From: a virus
Direction: 5' to 3' (one strand)
Virus record (IMG/VR): IMGVR_UViG_3300042542_004481
Coordinates: 1 to 64,000 of that record
DNA: 64,000 nucleotides
Translations under genes and position numbers: made by a program
The notes under the pieces: model-generated
What the model saw: the letters and a program-made list of their open reading frames with translations, nothing else
The model's database searches: none
What the model was told of the DNA's origin: nothing
Shown: positions 6,492 to 13,528 of the stretch, piece after piece
Numbering within the stretch: the first letter of the stretch is position 1
How the letters are laid out: every line of letters starts with the position of its first letter

Positions 6492-6770
6492 ATGATCTAT
6501 CAGTTACCAAACGGCAAAGTAATCCACATCACGGTAGAAGAATATCTTGATCTCACAGACCAAGACATCCAATATCTGATGAGCGTCAACGCCGGTAACC
6601 ATATCAACTCTCCGTGGCACGGCTCCGTCGTAAAGAAGGGCGTCATACGAGAACAAGAAGAAGATTCCTCTATAGATTACACACCTGAATCCGATGAACC
6701 TTTCATAGGACACGGTATAGAAGAACCAATAGAGGAAGAGTTTCCAGATATCACAGAAGAACAAGAATAA
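6492..6770 (+). CDS. Small acidic hypothetical protein
   Basis: This 92-residue protein has a very acidic C-terminal half (EPIEEEFPDITEEQE). The N-terminal part holds a short beta/helix unit (YQLPNGKVIHITVEEYLDLTDQDIQYLMS). Similar short acidic proteins occur in large phages, but I cannot name a family. Strong negative charge could mimic DNA, as in several host-inhibiting phage proteins, but this is speculation. An intrinsic terminator follows at 6802-6833. A minus-strand frame over it was rejected as a shadow rich in Phe and Val from reverse reading. Confidence 0.6.
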   Translation: MIYQLPNGKVIHITVEEYLDLTDQDIQYLMSVNAGNHINSPWHGSVVKKGVIREQEEDSSIDYTPESDEPFIGHGIEEPIEEEFPDITEEQE

Positions 6771-6801
6771 TCGTCGTTTCCTGACAACGACAACCAAGCG
6801 G

Positions 6802-6833
6802 AAGACCGGGCTAAAGAGCCACCGGTCTTTTTT
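6802..6833 (+). terminator. Intrinsic terminator
   Basis: AAGACCGG pairs exactly with CCGGTCTT, with a smaller GGCT/AGCC pair inside, followed by a T run. Confidence 0.9.
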
Positions 6834-6876
6834 GCTTTATATATCAACGGCTCTATTATCTCAAATACCAATAAAC

Positions 6877-7341
6877 ATGAACTCAAAAGTTAAAGTTAAT
6901 GCAGACGCTGCTGGGAACGTAATCGTTCCATCAAAAAACAATCCTGGATATGGTCATATCCGTGTAGAACAAATCCGTATGATTATCGATGAACGTGGTT
7001 TCGCTCGCAAGAAGACGGTGAGCTCATTGATCCCAGGTACAATCGAGGATCTGAAAGCTTTCGGATGGACAGCCGGACAAGAGGTAGATGGTAAGATTGT
7101 GGTGAAGGAACGCCTTACTCCGTTTAATACATCTGAGCCAGAGCGTGATTACAAAGTTGCAGGTGAAACCGGTGTAGTTTGTTGCCAGGACGGGCAACCG
7201 ATTTATCGTAAAGCGTTCTACACGTTGAACATGAATGCTTATGATGAGACCGTTGAGCACACTAACGGTGAAGACATCAAGGCAGCTTACGCAGAGCTTA
7301 TGGAAAAGAAGTCTACTGCTAAGACAGACTTGAGTCTGTAA
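6877..7341 (+). CDS. Hypothetical phage protein, possibly highly expressed
   Basis: The product has 154 residues, starting MNSKVKVNADAAGNVIVPSKNN. I chose 6877 over an upstream in-frame codon because it follows the A/C-rich leader ATACCAATAAAC. The protein is rich in short strands and turns, with three Cys or near-Cys positions (GVVCCQDGQPIYRKAFYTLN). Codons are biased toward CGT/CGC and GGT, as in the Ro60-like gene, which suggests strong expression. Family not recognised. The gene is flanked on both sides by strong terminators, so it is a single-gene unit. Confidence 0.65.
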   Translation: MNSKVKVNADAAGNVIVPSKNNPGYGHIRVEQIRMIIDERGFARKKTVSSLIPGTIEDLKAFGWTAGQEVDGKIVVKERLTPFNTSEPERDYKVAGETGVVCCQDGQPIYRKAFYTLNMNAYDETVEHTNGEDIKAAYAELMEKKSTAKTDLSL

Positions 7342-7368
7342 TCAGAGCTATTCTGATATAAAGAGGTT

Positions 7369-7410
7369 GGGGCATAAGGATGTAAGAATCCTTGTGTCCC
7401 CCCTTTTTTT
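7369..7410 (+). terminator. Intrinsic terminator
   Basis: GGGGCATAAGGAT pairs with ATCCTTGTGTCCCC (one bulge, one G-U), followed by a run of seven T. This is the last terminator of the left-end single-gene zone. Confidence 0.85.
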
Positions 7411-7459
7411 ACTTGTCGAAGAGACAGTTGTCTATCTTACTTTGTTAACTATACACCCT

Positions 7460-7948
7460 ATGAAAAACAAAAAGATTGCCGAGCCACATCTGAATAATGT
7501 GGAATATCAAGGTAAAATACCTACATATCAGGTAAACGCTCCGTCTTATAACGGAAAAATTTACCAAGCAGTAGAGATTACCCGTTTAACAAGTGAGCAA
7601 ATGTTCTTAGTCAACAGAGCTTTATATGGTCTCAGTGTATATACACAAAAAGAGATTTTGACTATGAAACCTGTCAAAAGAAAACGTATCTTAAAGGTCC
7701 ATAAGAAGACTGTCAGGATGCTTAATATTTGGAAACAGGAAATCATATTGACATGGTCAAATAGTTTTTTCAAAAAAGTTTTCCCTAATAGCCCAATCAC
7801 AACAGAATTATTAGGTGCATCTGAAATCGATCCTGATTTTAAGTGTACTATGAGTTTTAAAGAACTCGGGATAAACAAGAAACAACTTGTGTCAAAGCTT
7901 TTTGAAGAACGCATATTGCCACCAAATTTTTATCAACTAACATCTTAA
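7460..7948 (+). CDS. Hypothetical protein
   Basis: The product has 162 residues and a basic, helical C-terminal half (KPVKRKRILKVHKKTVRMLNIWKQEIILTWSN). The start MKNKKIAEPHL at 7460 follows an A/C-rich leader; an upstream in-frame codon would begin inside the terminator. It contains no membrane segment despite Phe/Leu-rich stretches. Family not recognised. It opens a tightly packed run of overlapping genes that continues to about 17 kb, so it is probably the first gene of an operon. Confidence 0.65.
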   Translation: MKNKKIAEPHLNNVEYQGKIPTYQVNAPSYNGKIYQAVEITRLTSEQMFLVNRALYGLSVYTQKEILTMKPVKRKRILKVHKKTVRMLNIWKQEIILTWSNSFFKKVFPNSPITTELLGASEIDPDFKCTMSFKELGINKKQLVSKLFEERILPPNFYQLTS

Positions 7949-7953
7949 GGACT

Positions 7954-8190
7954 ATGCAAGTAGAATTTTTAGTCAACGGTGGCGTATCGCTGCTGTTGAG
8001 TCCGGAAAACGAAATGGAGGAGGCCCTTATAAAACAGCTTATGAAACAACAGAACGATATCACAGAGATCCGTTCTAGTGTCATGGTGCTTAATAAAACT
8101 TTTAGGAATGGTATTCTTATAGGTAAGAAACATCTCCGTAAAGAAGAAGAGGAAACCGATGTCGATTCGACCGAAGAAAAAACCATGTGA
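7954..8190 (+). CDS. Small helical hypothetical protein
   Basis: This 78-residue protein has a central amphipathic helix or short coiled coil (MEEALIKQLMKQQNDITEIRSSV) and a very charged tail (RKEEEETDVDSTEEKTM). It begins five bases after the preceding stop and overlaps the next gene by 32 bases. Family not recognised; the arrangement suggests translational coupling. Confidence 0.6.
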   Translation: MQVEFLVNGGVSLLLSPENEMEEALIKQLMKQQNDITEIRSSVMVLNKTFRNGILIGKKHLRKEEEETDVDSTEEKTM

Positions 8191-8584
8191 TGGGTGTGGA
8201 GAATCCAGAGTAATCTGGAAAAACGATGGGGGTAAACGCTATTGTCAGAAATGCTGGAGTACTCATCTCGCAAAGAAGACCGTCGTAGTAAACCAACGAA
8301 AGGCGTTGCCCCCTCGTTCTCCCAAACGCATAAAGGATGATGCAGAGTACAGCAAGAAAAGAAAAGTTTTCTTGTTAGCTAATCCTATGTGCCAGGCTCA
8401 TTTACAAGGTATATGTACGCAACACTCTACAGATGTGCATCACAAAGCAGGCCGTACTGGAGATCTTTATCTCGATGAACAGTATTGGTTAGCCGCATGT
8501 AGATCATGTCATATGTGGATTGAAAATAACCCGAAGGAAGCCCGGGATTTGAGGCTATCCATATCAAGATTAACAAACAAATGA
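8159..8584 (+). CDS. HNH-like zinc nuclease
   Basis: This 141-residue protein has an N-terminal zinc ribbon with two Cys pairs (CDGC and CQKC, residues 10-37). A C-terminal beta-beta-alpha metal fold of the HNH class follows: MCQAHLQGIC, then VHHKAGR and WLAACRSCHMWIENNP. The VHH supplies the catalytic His pair, and the two Cys groups bind zinc structurally. HNH enzymes nick or cut DNA; phage ones act in packaging, homing or host DNA degradation. There is no terminase beside it, so packaging is unlikely. It overlaps both neighbours. Confidence 0.75.
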   Translation: MSIRPKKKPCDGCGESRVIWKNDGGKRYCQKCWSTHLAKKTVVVNQRKALPPRSPKRIKDDAEYSKKRKVFLLANPMCQAHLQGICTQHSTDVHHKAGRTGDLYLDEQYWLAACRSCHMWIENNPKEARDLRLSISRLTNK

Positions 8585-8772
8585 CAGGTGTAGTAAAGTT
8601 CTTTAAAGCAGATAAAGGATATGGTTTTATTATCAATGATGAGGACAAGAAAGAATATTTTGTACACTTCCGAGATTGCGCAGATCGCATCGAAGGAGGA
8701 TATAAAGTAAGCTTTAATCTCAAAGATGGTAAGAAAGGACCTATGGCTATTAACGTAATAATTATTGAATAA
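8581..8772 (+). CDS. Cold-shock domain protein
   Basis: This 63-residue protein is a single cold-shock OB fold. It carries VKFFKADKGYGFI (RNP1, KGYGFI at 12-17) and EYFVHF (RNP2, 25-30), the RNA/ssDNA-contacting aromatic strips. Such proteins melt RNA hairpins and can relieve transcription termination. In a genome with many intrinsic terminators and structured leaders that role is attractive but unproven. The start ATGA overlaps the preceding stop, and the stop overlaps the next start. The length is typical for the CspA family. Confidence 0.85.
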   Translation: MTGVVKFFKADKGYGFIINDEDKKEYFVHFRDCADRIEGGYKVSFNLKDGKKGPMAINVIIIE

Positions 8773-9170
8773 TGGAAGACAAGTTGGGAATAGCCGTAGT
8801 TAAAGAGGCTTGCAGACTTTGTGGAGCAGATGTTAACGATACTATTGTTATGAATACAAAGCTATCCAAAAAGAATGCTAAGAAAGTAGAAGAGCTTCAT
8901 GGTAAAGTAATCGGTTATGCTAAAGAGCCTTGTAAAGATTGCAAAGAAGCAATGACAAAAGGCTTACTTATGATTGGCGTAATAGAAGAAAAAACTGAAG
9001 ATGAAAATAACCCTTGGAGATCAGGCCATCAATGGGTTATAAAAAAAGAAAAAGCTGAAGAGTTATTTGGCGAAAACGTAGCTATACAAGGCGCAGTATT
9101 CGTAGATATCAAAGTAGCTAAACAAATGGGCCTACCTGTTTATGATTTAACACCGAAAGGATCAGCATGA
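8772..9170 (+). CDS. Hypothetical protein with two Cys pairs
   Basis: The product has 132 residues. CRLCG (residues 15-19) and CKDCKE (about 56-61) could bind one zinc as a ribbon. The rest is helical and charged, with WRSGHQWVIKKEKAEELFG and a C-terminal strand/helix. Family not recognised, although similar two-CxxC proteins are widespread in phages of diverse hosts. It overlaps the next gene by four bases (ATGA), a sign of coupled translation. A role in nucleic-acid binding is possible but not shown. Confidence 0.65.
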   Translation: MEDKLGIAVVKEACRLCGADVNDTIVMNTKLSKKNAKKVEELHGKVIGYAKEPCKDCKEAMTKGLLMIGVIEEKTEDENNPWRSGHQWVIKKEKAEELFGENVAIQGAVFVDIKVAKQMGLPVYDLTPKGSA

Positions 9171-9559
9171 AAACACTAAATTTTATAAAAGAAGAATGGG
9201 GAGGATGGTATATAGATCTTCCCGAATGGACCGGCAGTAAAGCAGATCTTGCTATGGTTGCTGGCGCAGATAAACTGTTGGATGTTCTTGCTAAGAAATC
9301 TAACAAAGTAAGTATGAATGTAGCACTCGCCCCAGTAGATGGATATCATCACTTAAAGCTTAAGAATCTTACACCAGATGCAGGTGGAGGGATGTATACT
9401 CCATCAGGAGATAAAAAGTATCCAGAAGAGATTTGGCTTTGTGATGTAACTAAATTTGTATTCGGAGGATACATGCCTACCGATATTTACTTTCAAAAAA
9501 TAACAAAGAAAGATCCATATGGAATCCAGAGATCTTATCAGATCGCGAGTACAAGATGA
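9167..9559 (+). CDS. DUF6717-like protein
   Basis: The product has 130 residues. The start (WGGWYIDLPEWTGSKADLAMVAGADKLLD) and later IWLCDVTKFVFGGYMPTDIYF follow the pattern I recall for DUF6717, a family of unknown function frequent in Bacteroidota and their phages. No catalytic motif is visible. It lies between a possible zinc-ribbon protein and an SF2 helicase, overlapping both, so the three are probably co-translated. Confidence 0.6.
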   Translation: MKTLNFIKEEWGGWYIDLPEWTGSKADLAMVAGADKLLDVLAKKSNKVSMNVALAPVDGYHHLKLKNLTPDAGGGMYTPSGDKKYPEEIWLCDVTKFVFGGYMPTDIYFQKITKKDPYGIQRSYQIASTR

Positions 9560-10616
9560 AGCACTAAAAACTGTATTGCCTCTTCATAGATGTGGCGTAG
9601 ATGTGTCGATGGGTGTTGGTAAAACACTCATCGGCCTGCGTCATATGGCGGAACACTATACTGATTATTGTAAGTTTCTTGTCGTAGCATCTAAGAAAAC
9701 TATTCTATCTGAATGGGTAAACGAAGCTAAGAAGCACGGGTTAGATCATCTCATACCTCATATTACTCTTTCAACTTATTTATCCTTGTCTAAACAAGAT
9801 AAAGATTATGACGTCGTCTATCTCGACGAGTGTCACAATCTCTTGTTTACACATGCAGAATGGTTAAGAGAATACAAGGGTAAGATACTTGGTCTAACTG
9901 GTACACCTCCTAAAGATGATCGGTCTGAAAAAGGCAAGATGGTAAATGCTTTCTGTCCTATCTGTTACAAATATGAAACAGATGATGCGGTAGATGATAA
10001 GATCCTTAATGACTATAGGATAATTGTTCATACACTTCCTCTGGACACAGCAAAAACAATGCTTGTAGAAAGTAAAGATAAGTCTTGGTATGCTTCAGAA
10101 AAAAACACTTATGATTATTGGTCACGCCGACTTGATGAGACTACTACAAAAAAAGCTCAGCAAATCATGAGTGTTATGCGTATGAAAGCTATGATGGAGT
10201 TCCCAAGCAAAGAGACTCTTGCTTTAAAACTATTTAGACAGATGTCGGACAAGTGTATACTATTTGCTAATACGCAAGAACAAGCAGATAGACTATGTCA
10301 ATACAGTTATCACAGTGGTAATTCTAACTCCGAAGAAAACTTACAAAAGTTTAAGAGTGGCGAAATAGATAAGCTCTCTGCTGTTCTTCAGCTAAACGAG
10401 GGAGTCAATATCCCTAATCTAAAATACGGTATCATACTACACGCATATGGTAATGAGCGCAAAGCATCTCAAAGAATCGGCCGATTACTCAGGCTTAATC
10501 CAGATGATGTAGCTACTGTTCATATCTTGTGTTATAGAGATACCGTAGATCAGAAGTGGGTAAAACAATCTCTTGAAAACTTTGATCAATCTAAAATTAT
10601 ATGGCAAAATAACTAG
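9519..10616 (+). CDS. SF2 DEAD/DEAH-type helicase
   Basis: This 365-residue protein has the superfamily 2 motifs in order. They are motif I MGVGKT (31-36), motif Ia VASKKT, motif II DECH (103-106), motif III LTGTPP, motif V LNEGVNIPNL and motif VI QRIGRLLR. It is compact, with no accessory domain, like phage UvsW/RadD-type branch or replication-restart helicases. The start at 9519 overlaps the preceding gene by 41 bases; no better start lies before motif I. Its stop (TAG, 10614-10616) is part of the tRNA-like element that follows, so transcription of the two is shared. Confidence 0.85.
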   Translation: MESRDLIRSRVQDEALKTVLPLHRCGVDVSMGVGKTLIGLRHMAEHYTDYCKFLVVASKKTILSEWVNEAKKHGLDHLIPHITLSTYLSLSKQDKDYDVVYLDECHNLLFTHAEWLREYKGKILGLTGTPPKDDRSEKGKMVNAFCPICYKYETDDAVDDKILNDYRIIVHTLPLDTAKTMLVESKDKSWYASEKNTYDYWSRRLDETTTKKAQQIMSVMRMKAMMEFPSKETLALKLFRQMSDKCILFANTQEQADRLCQYSYHSGNSNSEENLQKFKSGEIDKLSAVLQLNEGVNIPNLKYGIILHAYGNERKASQRIGRLLRLNPDDVATVHILCYRDTVDQKWVKQSLENFDQSKIIWQNN

Positions 10617-10781
10617 TTATTGTGGTGGAATGGTAGACACACCGTGTTGATGTACGGCTTTTGCTGCCCGGCAAATAATTAATGGCTTAACAGAGCGGGC
10701 TGTAGGGCAAGATCTAAAAGGCGAAGATCTGATAATATGAGTGACAGCCTCTGCAGGTTCGAGTCCTGTCAATAACTAGTT
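10611..10781 (+). repeat. 12-bp inverted repeat framing tRNA-like element
   Basis: AACTAGTTATTG at 10611-10622 is the exact inverse of CAATAACTAGTT at 10770-10781. Seven of the pairs are the acceptor stem of the tRNA-like element; five extend it outward. The left arm overlaps the helicase stop codon. Confidence 0.8.
10616..10777 (+). tRNA. tRNA-like element with abnormal anticodon and variable regions
   Basis: The acceptor stem is 7 bp (GTTATTG/CAATAAC). The D-arm is Leu-like (GTG, GAATGGTAGA, CAC) and the T-arm is good (GCAGG, TTCGAGT, CCTGT). The anticodon arm is irregular: CCGT/ACGG gives an 8-nt loop (GTTGATGT), or five pairs leave only six. Between it and the T-arm lie about 95 nt (10658-10752) that can form hairpins, including TTTGC/GCAAA, GGCTGT/ACAGCC and AGATCT/AGATCT. 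CCA is not encoded. It may be a tRNA with an insertion, a decoy, or a non-decoding RNA. No anticodon can be assigned safely. Confidence 0.55.
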
Positions 10782-10794
10782 AAATATTAATATC

Positions 10795-11067
10795 ATGAGT
10801 ATTTTAGCCCCAGAAAAAAAAGAAAAAGTGGAAAGCTCAACAGAAAAATCAAAGAACCTTGTGCTTATCAATGATGAGTACAACTCTTTCGATTTTGTTA
10901 TTAACTGTTTGATTCGCCACTGCGCACATAGTTCACAACAAGCTGAACAGTGTGCCCTTATTACGCACTACAAAGGTAAATGCGATGTAAAAAAAGGGTC
11001 TTTTAAGGATCTCGAGACCCCCTATTACGCTCTCTTATCGGAGGGTTTAACAGTAGAGATCCAATAA
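10795..11067 (+). CDS. clpS: ClpS-like N-degron adaptor
   Basis: This 90-residue protein matches the ClpS core. Residues 22-36 (LVLINDEYNSFDFVI) carry the Asn-Asp pair (N26, D27) that holds the substrate alpha-amine. ITHYKGKC carries the conserved His (H58), and GLTVEI closes the fold. In bacteria ClpS docks on ClpA or ClpC and delivers proteins with destabilising N-terminal residues to ClpP. A phage copy could redirect host proteolysis or block N-degron turnover. The N-terminal extension that drives ClpA hand-over is present (about 20 charged residues). It has its own A/T-rich leader after the tRNA-like element. Confidence 0.9.
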   Translation: MSILAPEKKEKVESSTEKSKNLVLINDEYNSFDFVINCLIRHCAHSSQQAEQCALITHYKGKCDVKKGSFKDLETPYYALLSEGLTVEIQ

Positions 11068-11085
11068 TGTTTAACAAATAAAAAT

Positions 11086-11454
11086 ATGGCAAAAAGAGGA
11101 AGACCTCGTAAATATCCAAAGATGGATGTTCGAGAAAACAAAACAACAGGATCATCAAATCCTTTTCAAATTGAAGACAATGTACCTTTAACAAAAAGAG
11201 GAGGCGGAAGCGAGCTTACTATTCAGTTTTTAGAAAAGCTTTTAGAACTGCCTGTAGATAATAAATCTGCTATTGTAATTACAACATCTATTATTCCTTC
11301 TAAAAGAGAAGCGGCTTCTCTTGTAAACGGAGTAAGACATGTTATAGGAAAGCTTCCGAAGAATGATCCTAGATCTAAAATTGCTATAGCTTCTAAATCT
11401 TTTAAAGATGCTAGAGGTTATTACGTATCCACCAGAGTATGGAGGCTTCAATAA
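11086..11454 (+). CDS. Small AT-hook protein
   Basis: The product has 122 residues. It begins MAKRGRPRKYP, a canonical AT-hook (core RGRP) that binds the minor groove of AT-rich DNA. The remainder is a compact helical/strand domain (ELTIQFLEKLLEL, SAIVITTSIIPSKREAASLVNG) of unknown family. The start follows AAATAAAAATATGG, typical of this genome. It overlaps the next gene by 16 bases. A DNA-binding role is supported by the hook alone. Confidence 0.65.
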   Translation: MAKRGRPRKYPKMDVRENKTTGSSNPFQIEDNVPLTKRGGGSELTIQFLEKLLELPVDNKSAIVITTSIIPSKREAASLVNGVRHVIGKLPKNDPRSKIAIASKSFKDARGYYVSTRVWRLQ

Positions 11455-11654
11455 AAGATTTACGTACAAAGATTGCTTTAGATGTGTTTCAAACTTTCCT
11501 GGTAGACGCTAATGTAAGAGACAAGATATACGATATTGACTTCCAGCTTATAGCTGATAGATCAGTCAAAGCGGCAGATTGTTTACTAAAAAGTTTATCT
11601 TTGAAAGATGTCGAAACTAAAAATAAAGCACGTAAAAAAGTGCGTAAACCATAG
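11439..11654 (+). CDS. Small basic helical protein
   Basis: This 71-residue protein is helical and charged, ending in KNKARKKVRKP. It overlaps the AT-hook gene by 16 bases, so the two are probably co-translated and may act together. Family not recognised. A perfect 8-bp hairpin follows at 11674. Confidence 0.55.
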   Translation: MEASIKDLRTKIALDVFQTFLVDANVRDKIYDIDFQLIADRSVKAADCLLKSLSLKDVETKNKARKKVRKP

Positions 11655-11673
11655 CTACAGAATGATTAGGGGC

Positions 11674-11693
11674 TCCAGTAGTCTTACTGGAGT
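11674..11693 (+). other. Perfect 8-bp hairpin
   Basis: CTCCAGTA pairs exactly with TACTGGAG around GTCT. No T run follows directly, so it may punctuate or stabilise mRNA rather than terminate it. Confidence 0.5.
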
Positions 11694-11747
11694 TCCTATC
11701 TGGATCTGTTCTAATTGTGGTCACAGTGTATTATCAAATTAAAAACC

Positions 11748-12038
11748 ATGGCGCTTACTTCTATTGAAATAAACTGGAAAGATAACTCTACTCGTCGTCT
11801 TCAGTTTTACACCGAACAACATGAAACAGGATTATATGTAGCCGTACAGATCTGTAACGAAGATTGGAAACCTGTAGGCGAAGCAGCTGAAACAACAGAT
11901 ACTAGAGAAGAATCAGTTTATCATAAAGAGCTTCGCTTTAGTGCTGCAGAAAAGGGAGAGTTTGTAGCTCAATATTCTACTAATCCCGAGTGGAATCCTG
12001 GTTATGTATCTGAAACAGAAAACGAAGATGCTGTTTAA
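11748..12038 (+). CDS. Hypothetical protein
   Basis: The product has 96 residues and is beta-rich in its first half (TSIEINWKDNSTRRLQFYTEQ, GLYVAVQICNEDWKPVG). The tail is acidic (TENEDAV). The ATG at 11748 after AAATTAAAAACC is preferred to an upstream TTG. It overlaps the next start by 11 bases. The family is not recognised. Confidence 0.6.
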   Translation: MALTSIEINWKDNSTRRLQFYTEQHETGLYVAVQICNEDWKPVGEAAETTDTREESVYHKELRFSAAEKGEFVAQYSTNPEWNPGYVSETENEDAV

Positions 12039-12330
12039 AGTAGTTTGTATTAACGATAGCAATAGACCTGATGGTATCCCTACGTCAAAGTGGGTAAAAA
12101 AAGGTGTTACTTATACCGTTATACAGGTTATGAAGATGCGTATGCAAGGTGGTATGTTAGGTTTTAAACTGGACGAGATAAATCTTGATCAGTATTTTCC
12201 TTACCAATACTTTGCAGCAAACAGATTTGCTGTAATTGTAGGTGACGGTAACTATTGGGCTCAACAAGAATTAGATCGATTATTGGAAGAAGCAAAGAAA
12301 GAAGCGGCAGAAGAACCAATAGCAACATGA
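12028..12330 (+). CDS. Hypothetical small beta protein
   Basis: The product has 100 residues. The start (MLFKVVCINDSNRPDGIP) and KWVKKGVTYTVIQVMKMRMQGGMLGFKLDEI look like an SH3-like or OB-like barrel, followed by a helical acidic tail. Short proteins of this look are frequent in phages of Bacteroidota. The start at 12028 overlaps the previous stop by a few bases, and its own stop overlaps the next ATG as ATGA. Confidence 0.6.
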   Translation: MLFKVVCINDSNRPDGIPTSKWVKKGVTYTVIQVMKMRMQGGMLGFKLDEINLDQYFPYQYFAANRFAVIVGDGNYWAQQELDRLLEEAKKEAAEEPIAT

Positions 12331-12791
12331 GCCAGTTCGAAGAAACATTATGTGAACCTCGTATTAAATACGAATGGTATTTGACGGGTCCTCAAGGGGC
12401 CCGTTATATTTTATATCCGATAAAAGACGTACACTCTGAGGAAGATGTGAATAGAGCTAAAACTTGGATTCACAAAAACCTAGATGTAGTAAGTCTTCAA
12501 GTTAGATGGGTCAAAGAAGACGATGATTTATCTATGCCGGAAAGATTACCTGACGAAGCGATTATATCTAATCTCAGACGAGAACTTGGAGCTAAAGAAG
12601 CTTATATCGAAGAGCTTGAGGAAAAGCTTAAAGAGAAAGAAGTCTCTCAGGATAGACAGCACCGCCAAGCTGTTAAGAAAGAAGACATGTATAAAAATCT
12701 TGAGAAGCAATTGAACAAGGCTAAGAAAGAGATTATTCGTTTGCACAAAGCAATATCAGATTGCGTAACTAGTAAAACTCAACAACGATGA
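12327..12791 (+). CDS. Coiled-coil protein
   Basis: The product has 154 residues. A short alpha/beta N-terminal domain (about 1-65) is followed by a long coiled coil from about 80 to 150, rich in Glu/Lys/Leu with heptad spacing. ATGA joins it to the gene before, and ATGA again joins it to the secreted lysin gene after. No signal peptide is present, so it is cytoplasmic. Family not recognised. Confidence 0.6.
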   Translation: MSQFEETLCEPRIKYEWYLTGPQGARYILYPIKDVHSEEDVNRAKTWIHKNLDVVSLQVRWVKEDDDLSMPERLPDEAIISNLRRELGAKEAYIEELEEKLKEKEVSQDRQHRQAVKKEDMYKNLEKQLNKAKKEIIRLHKAISDCVTSKTQQR

Positions 12792-13342
12792 AACAATTTA
12801 TTTTAGTACTAAGCAGCCTGCTATTATTATCATTTGCTCTCGCCCCGGATACTCAGAAGGTGGTTGATCATGCTAAATGGCAGACTACCCAGCAAGTTAC
12901 CTATGACGGAAGCTATAGAAAAATTGGCTATCCTAACGGGGATGTTCCAGCTAATATAGGTGTATGTACAGATGTTATAATCCGTGCCTATCGATCTATA
13001 AACCAGGATCTACAAAAGCTAATGCATCAAGATATAGTAGCTAATCCTAAAGCATACAAGATCATTAAAGCAGATAGAAACATTGATCACCGACGCGTGC
13101 GTAATATGAAACGCTTTCTAAAACGCAAGGGAGCGGAGCTAGCAATCAGTGATCCTTATCTGCCTGGTGATATTGTATTTTGGAACATAGCTGTTGGTCA
13201 TGTAGGCATCGTAGTAGATGTAAAGGTGCCGGGTACAGATCGCTACTACATAGTACACAACATAGGAGCTGGTCCAAAGATGGAAGACTTTCTATACAGT
13301 GCTACAATAGTAGGACACTACCGATGGTGGCCAACAAAATAA
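12788..13342 (+). CDS. Secreted DUF1287 (papain-like) cell-wall hydrolase, probable endolysin
   Basis: This 184-residue protein has a signal peptide (MKQFILVLSSLLLLSFALA) and then a DUF1287 domain. This includes GVCTDVIIRAYR with Cys60 as the likely nucleophile, DRNIDHRRVRN, PGDIVFWN, GHVGIVVD with His138, and VHNIGAGPKMEDFLYS. It ends in GHYRWW. These are the conserved points of that NlpC/P60-related family, which is thought to cleave peptide bonds in cell-wall peptides. Export by the host Sec system would make it a secreted endolysin. Tandem tRNA-like elements follow directly. The presumed spanins lie 7 kb away on the other strand. Confidence 0.85.
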   Translation: MKQFILVLSSLLLLSFALAPDTQKVVDHAKWQTTQQVTYDGSYRKIGYPNGDVPANIGVCTDVIIRAYRSINQDLQKLMHQDIVANPKAYKIIKADRNIDHRRVRNMKRFLKRKGAELAISDPYLPGDIVFWNIAVGHVGIVVDVKVPGTDRYYIVHNIGAGPKMEDFLYSATIVGHYRWWPTK

Positions 13343-13350
13343 TAACAATT

Positions 13351-13414
13351 AACCACGTAGCACCTTACTTGTGTGATAGCTGTGATAATGTGGGTTCAAC
13401 TCCCTCCGTGGTTA
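13351..13414 (+). tRNA. Truncated tRNA-like element
   Basis: A perfect 7-bp acceptor stem (AACCACG/CGTGGTT) and a T-arm with canonical TTC loop (GTGGG, TTCAACT, CCCTC, one mismatch) are present. Only 32 nt lie between acceptor and T-stem, about nine fewer than needed. GCAC/GTGT can form one arm with loop CTTACTT. A segment CTGTGAT looks like a His anticodon loop but has no matching stem. It is best called a shortened or decayed tRNA-like element until tested. Confidence 0.45.
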
Positions 13415-13420
13415 CTAAAT

Positions 13421-13526
13421 AGTCAGGTGGCGGAATTGGTAGACGCTATTACCCTAAATAGTTACTGCGATGAGTGGGGTAAACTCTGGGAGATGTAACA
13501 TACAGGTTCGAATCCTGTCCTGACTA
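13421..13526 (+). tRNA. Leu-like tRNA element with long variable arm
   Basis: A 7-bp acceptor stem (AGTCAGG/CCTGACT), a textbook Leu-type D-arm (GCGGAATTGGTAGACGC) and a perfect T-arm (ACAGG, TTCGAAT, CCTGT) are present. The anticodon arm is irregular: CTATT/AATAG leaves six loop bases, or TTACC/GGTAA needs a 17-nt insertion. A long arm follows with GTTAC/GTAAC enclosing GAGT/ACTC. CTA rather than CCA follows the acceptor. It may be a class II tRNA with a nonstandard anticodon or an inserted element. The anticodon is unassigned. Confidence 0.6.
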
Positions 13527-13528
13527 CT

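Noticed and set aside
6576-6582. A second CUGAUGA like a hammerhead core
   Set aside because: It lies within a coding region, and no GAAA with a third stem and cleavage triplet follows.
10616-10777. Group I intron or tmRNA interpretation of the tRNA-like element
   Set aside because: Only about 95 inserted nt and no P7/GACUA-type core, so no group I intron. A normal D-arm and lack of a tag frame speak against tmRNA.
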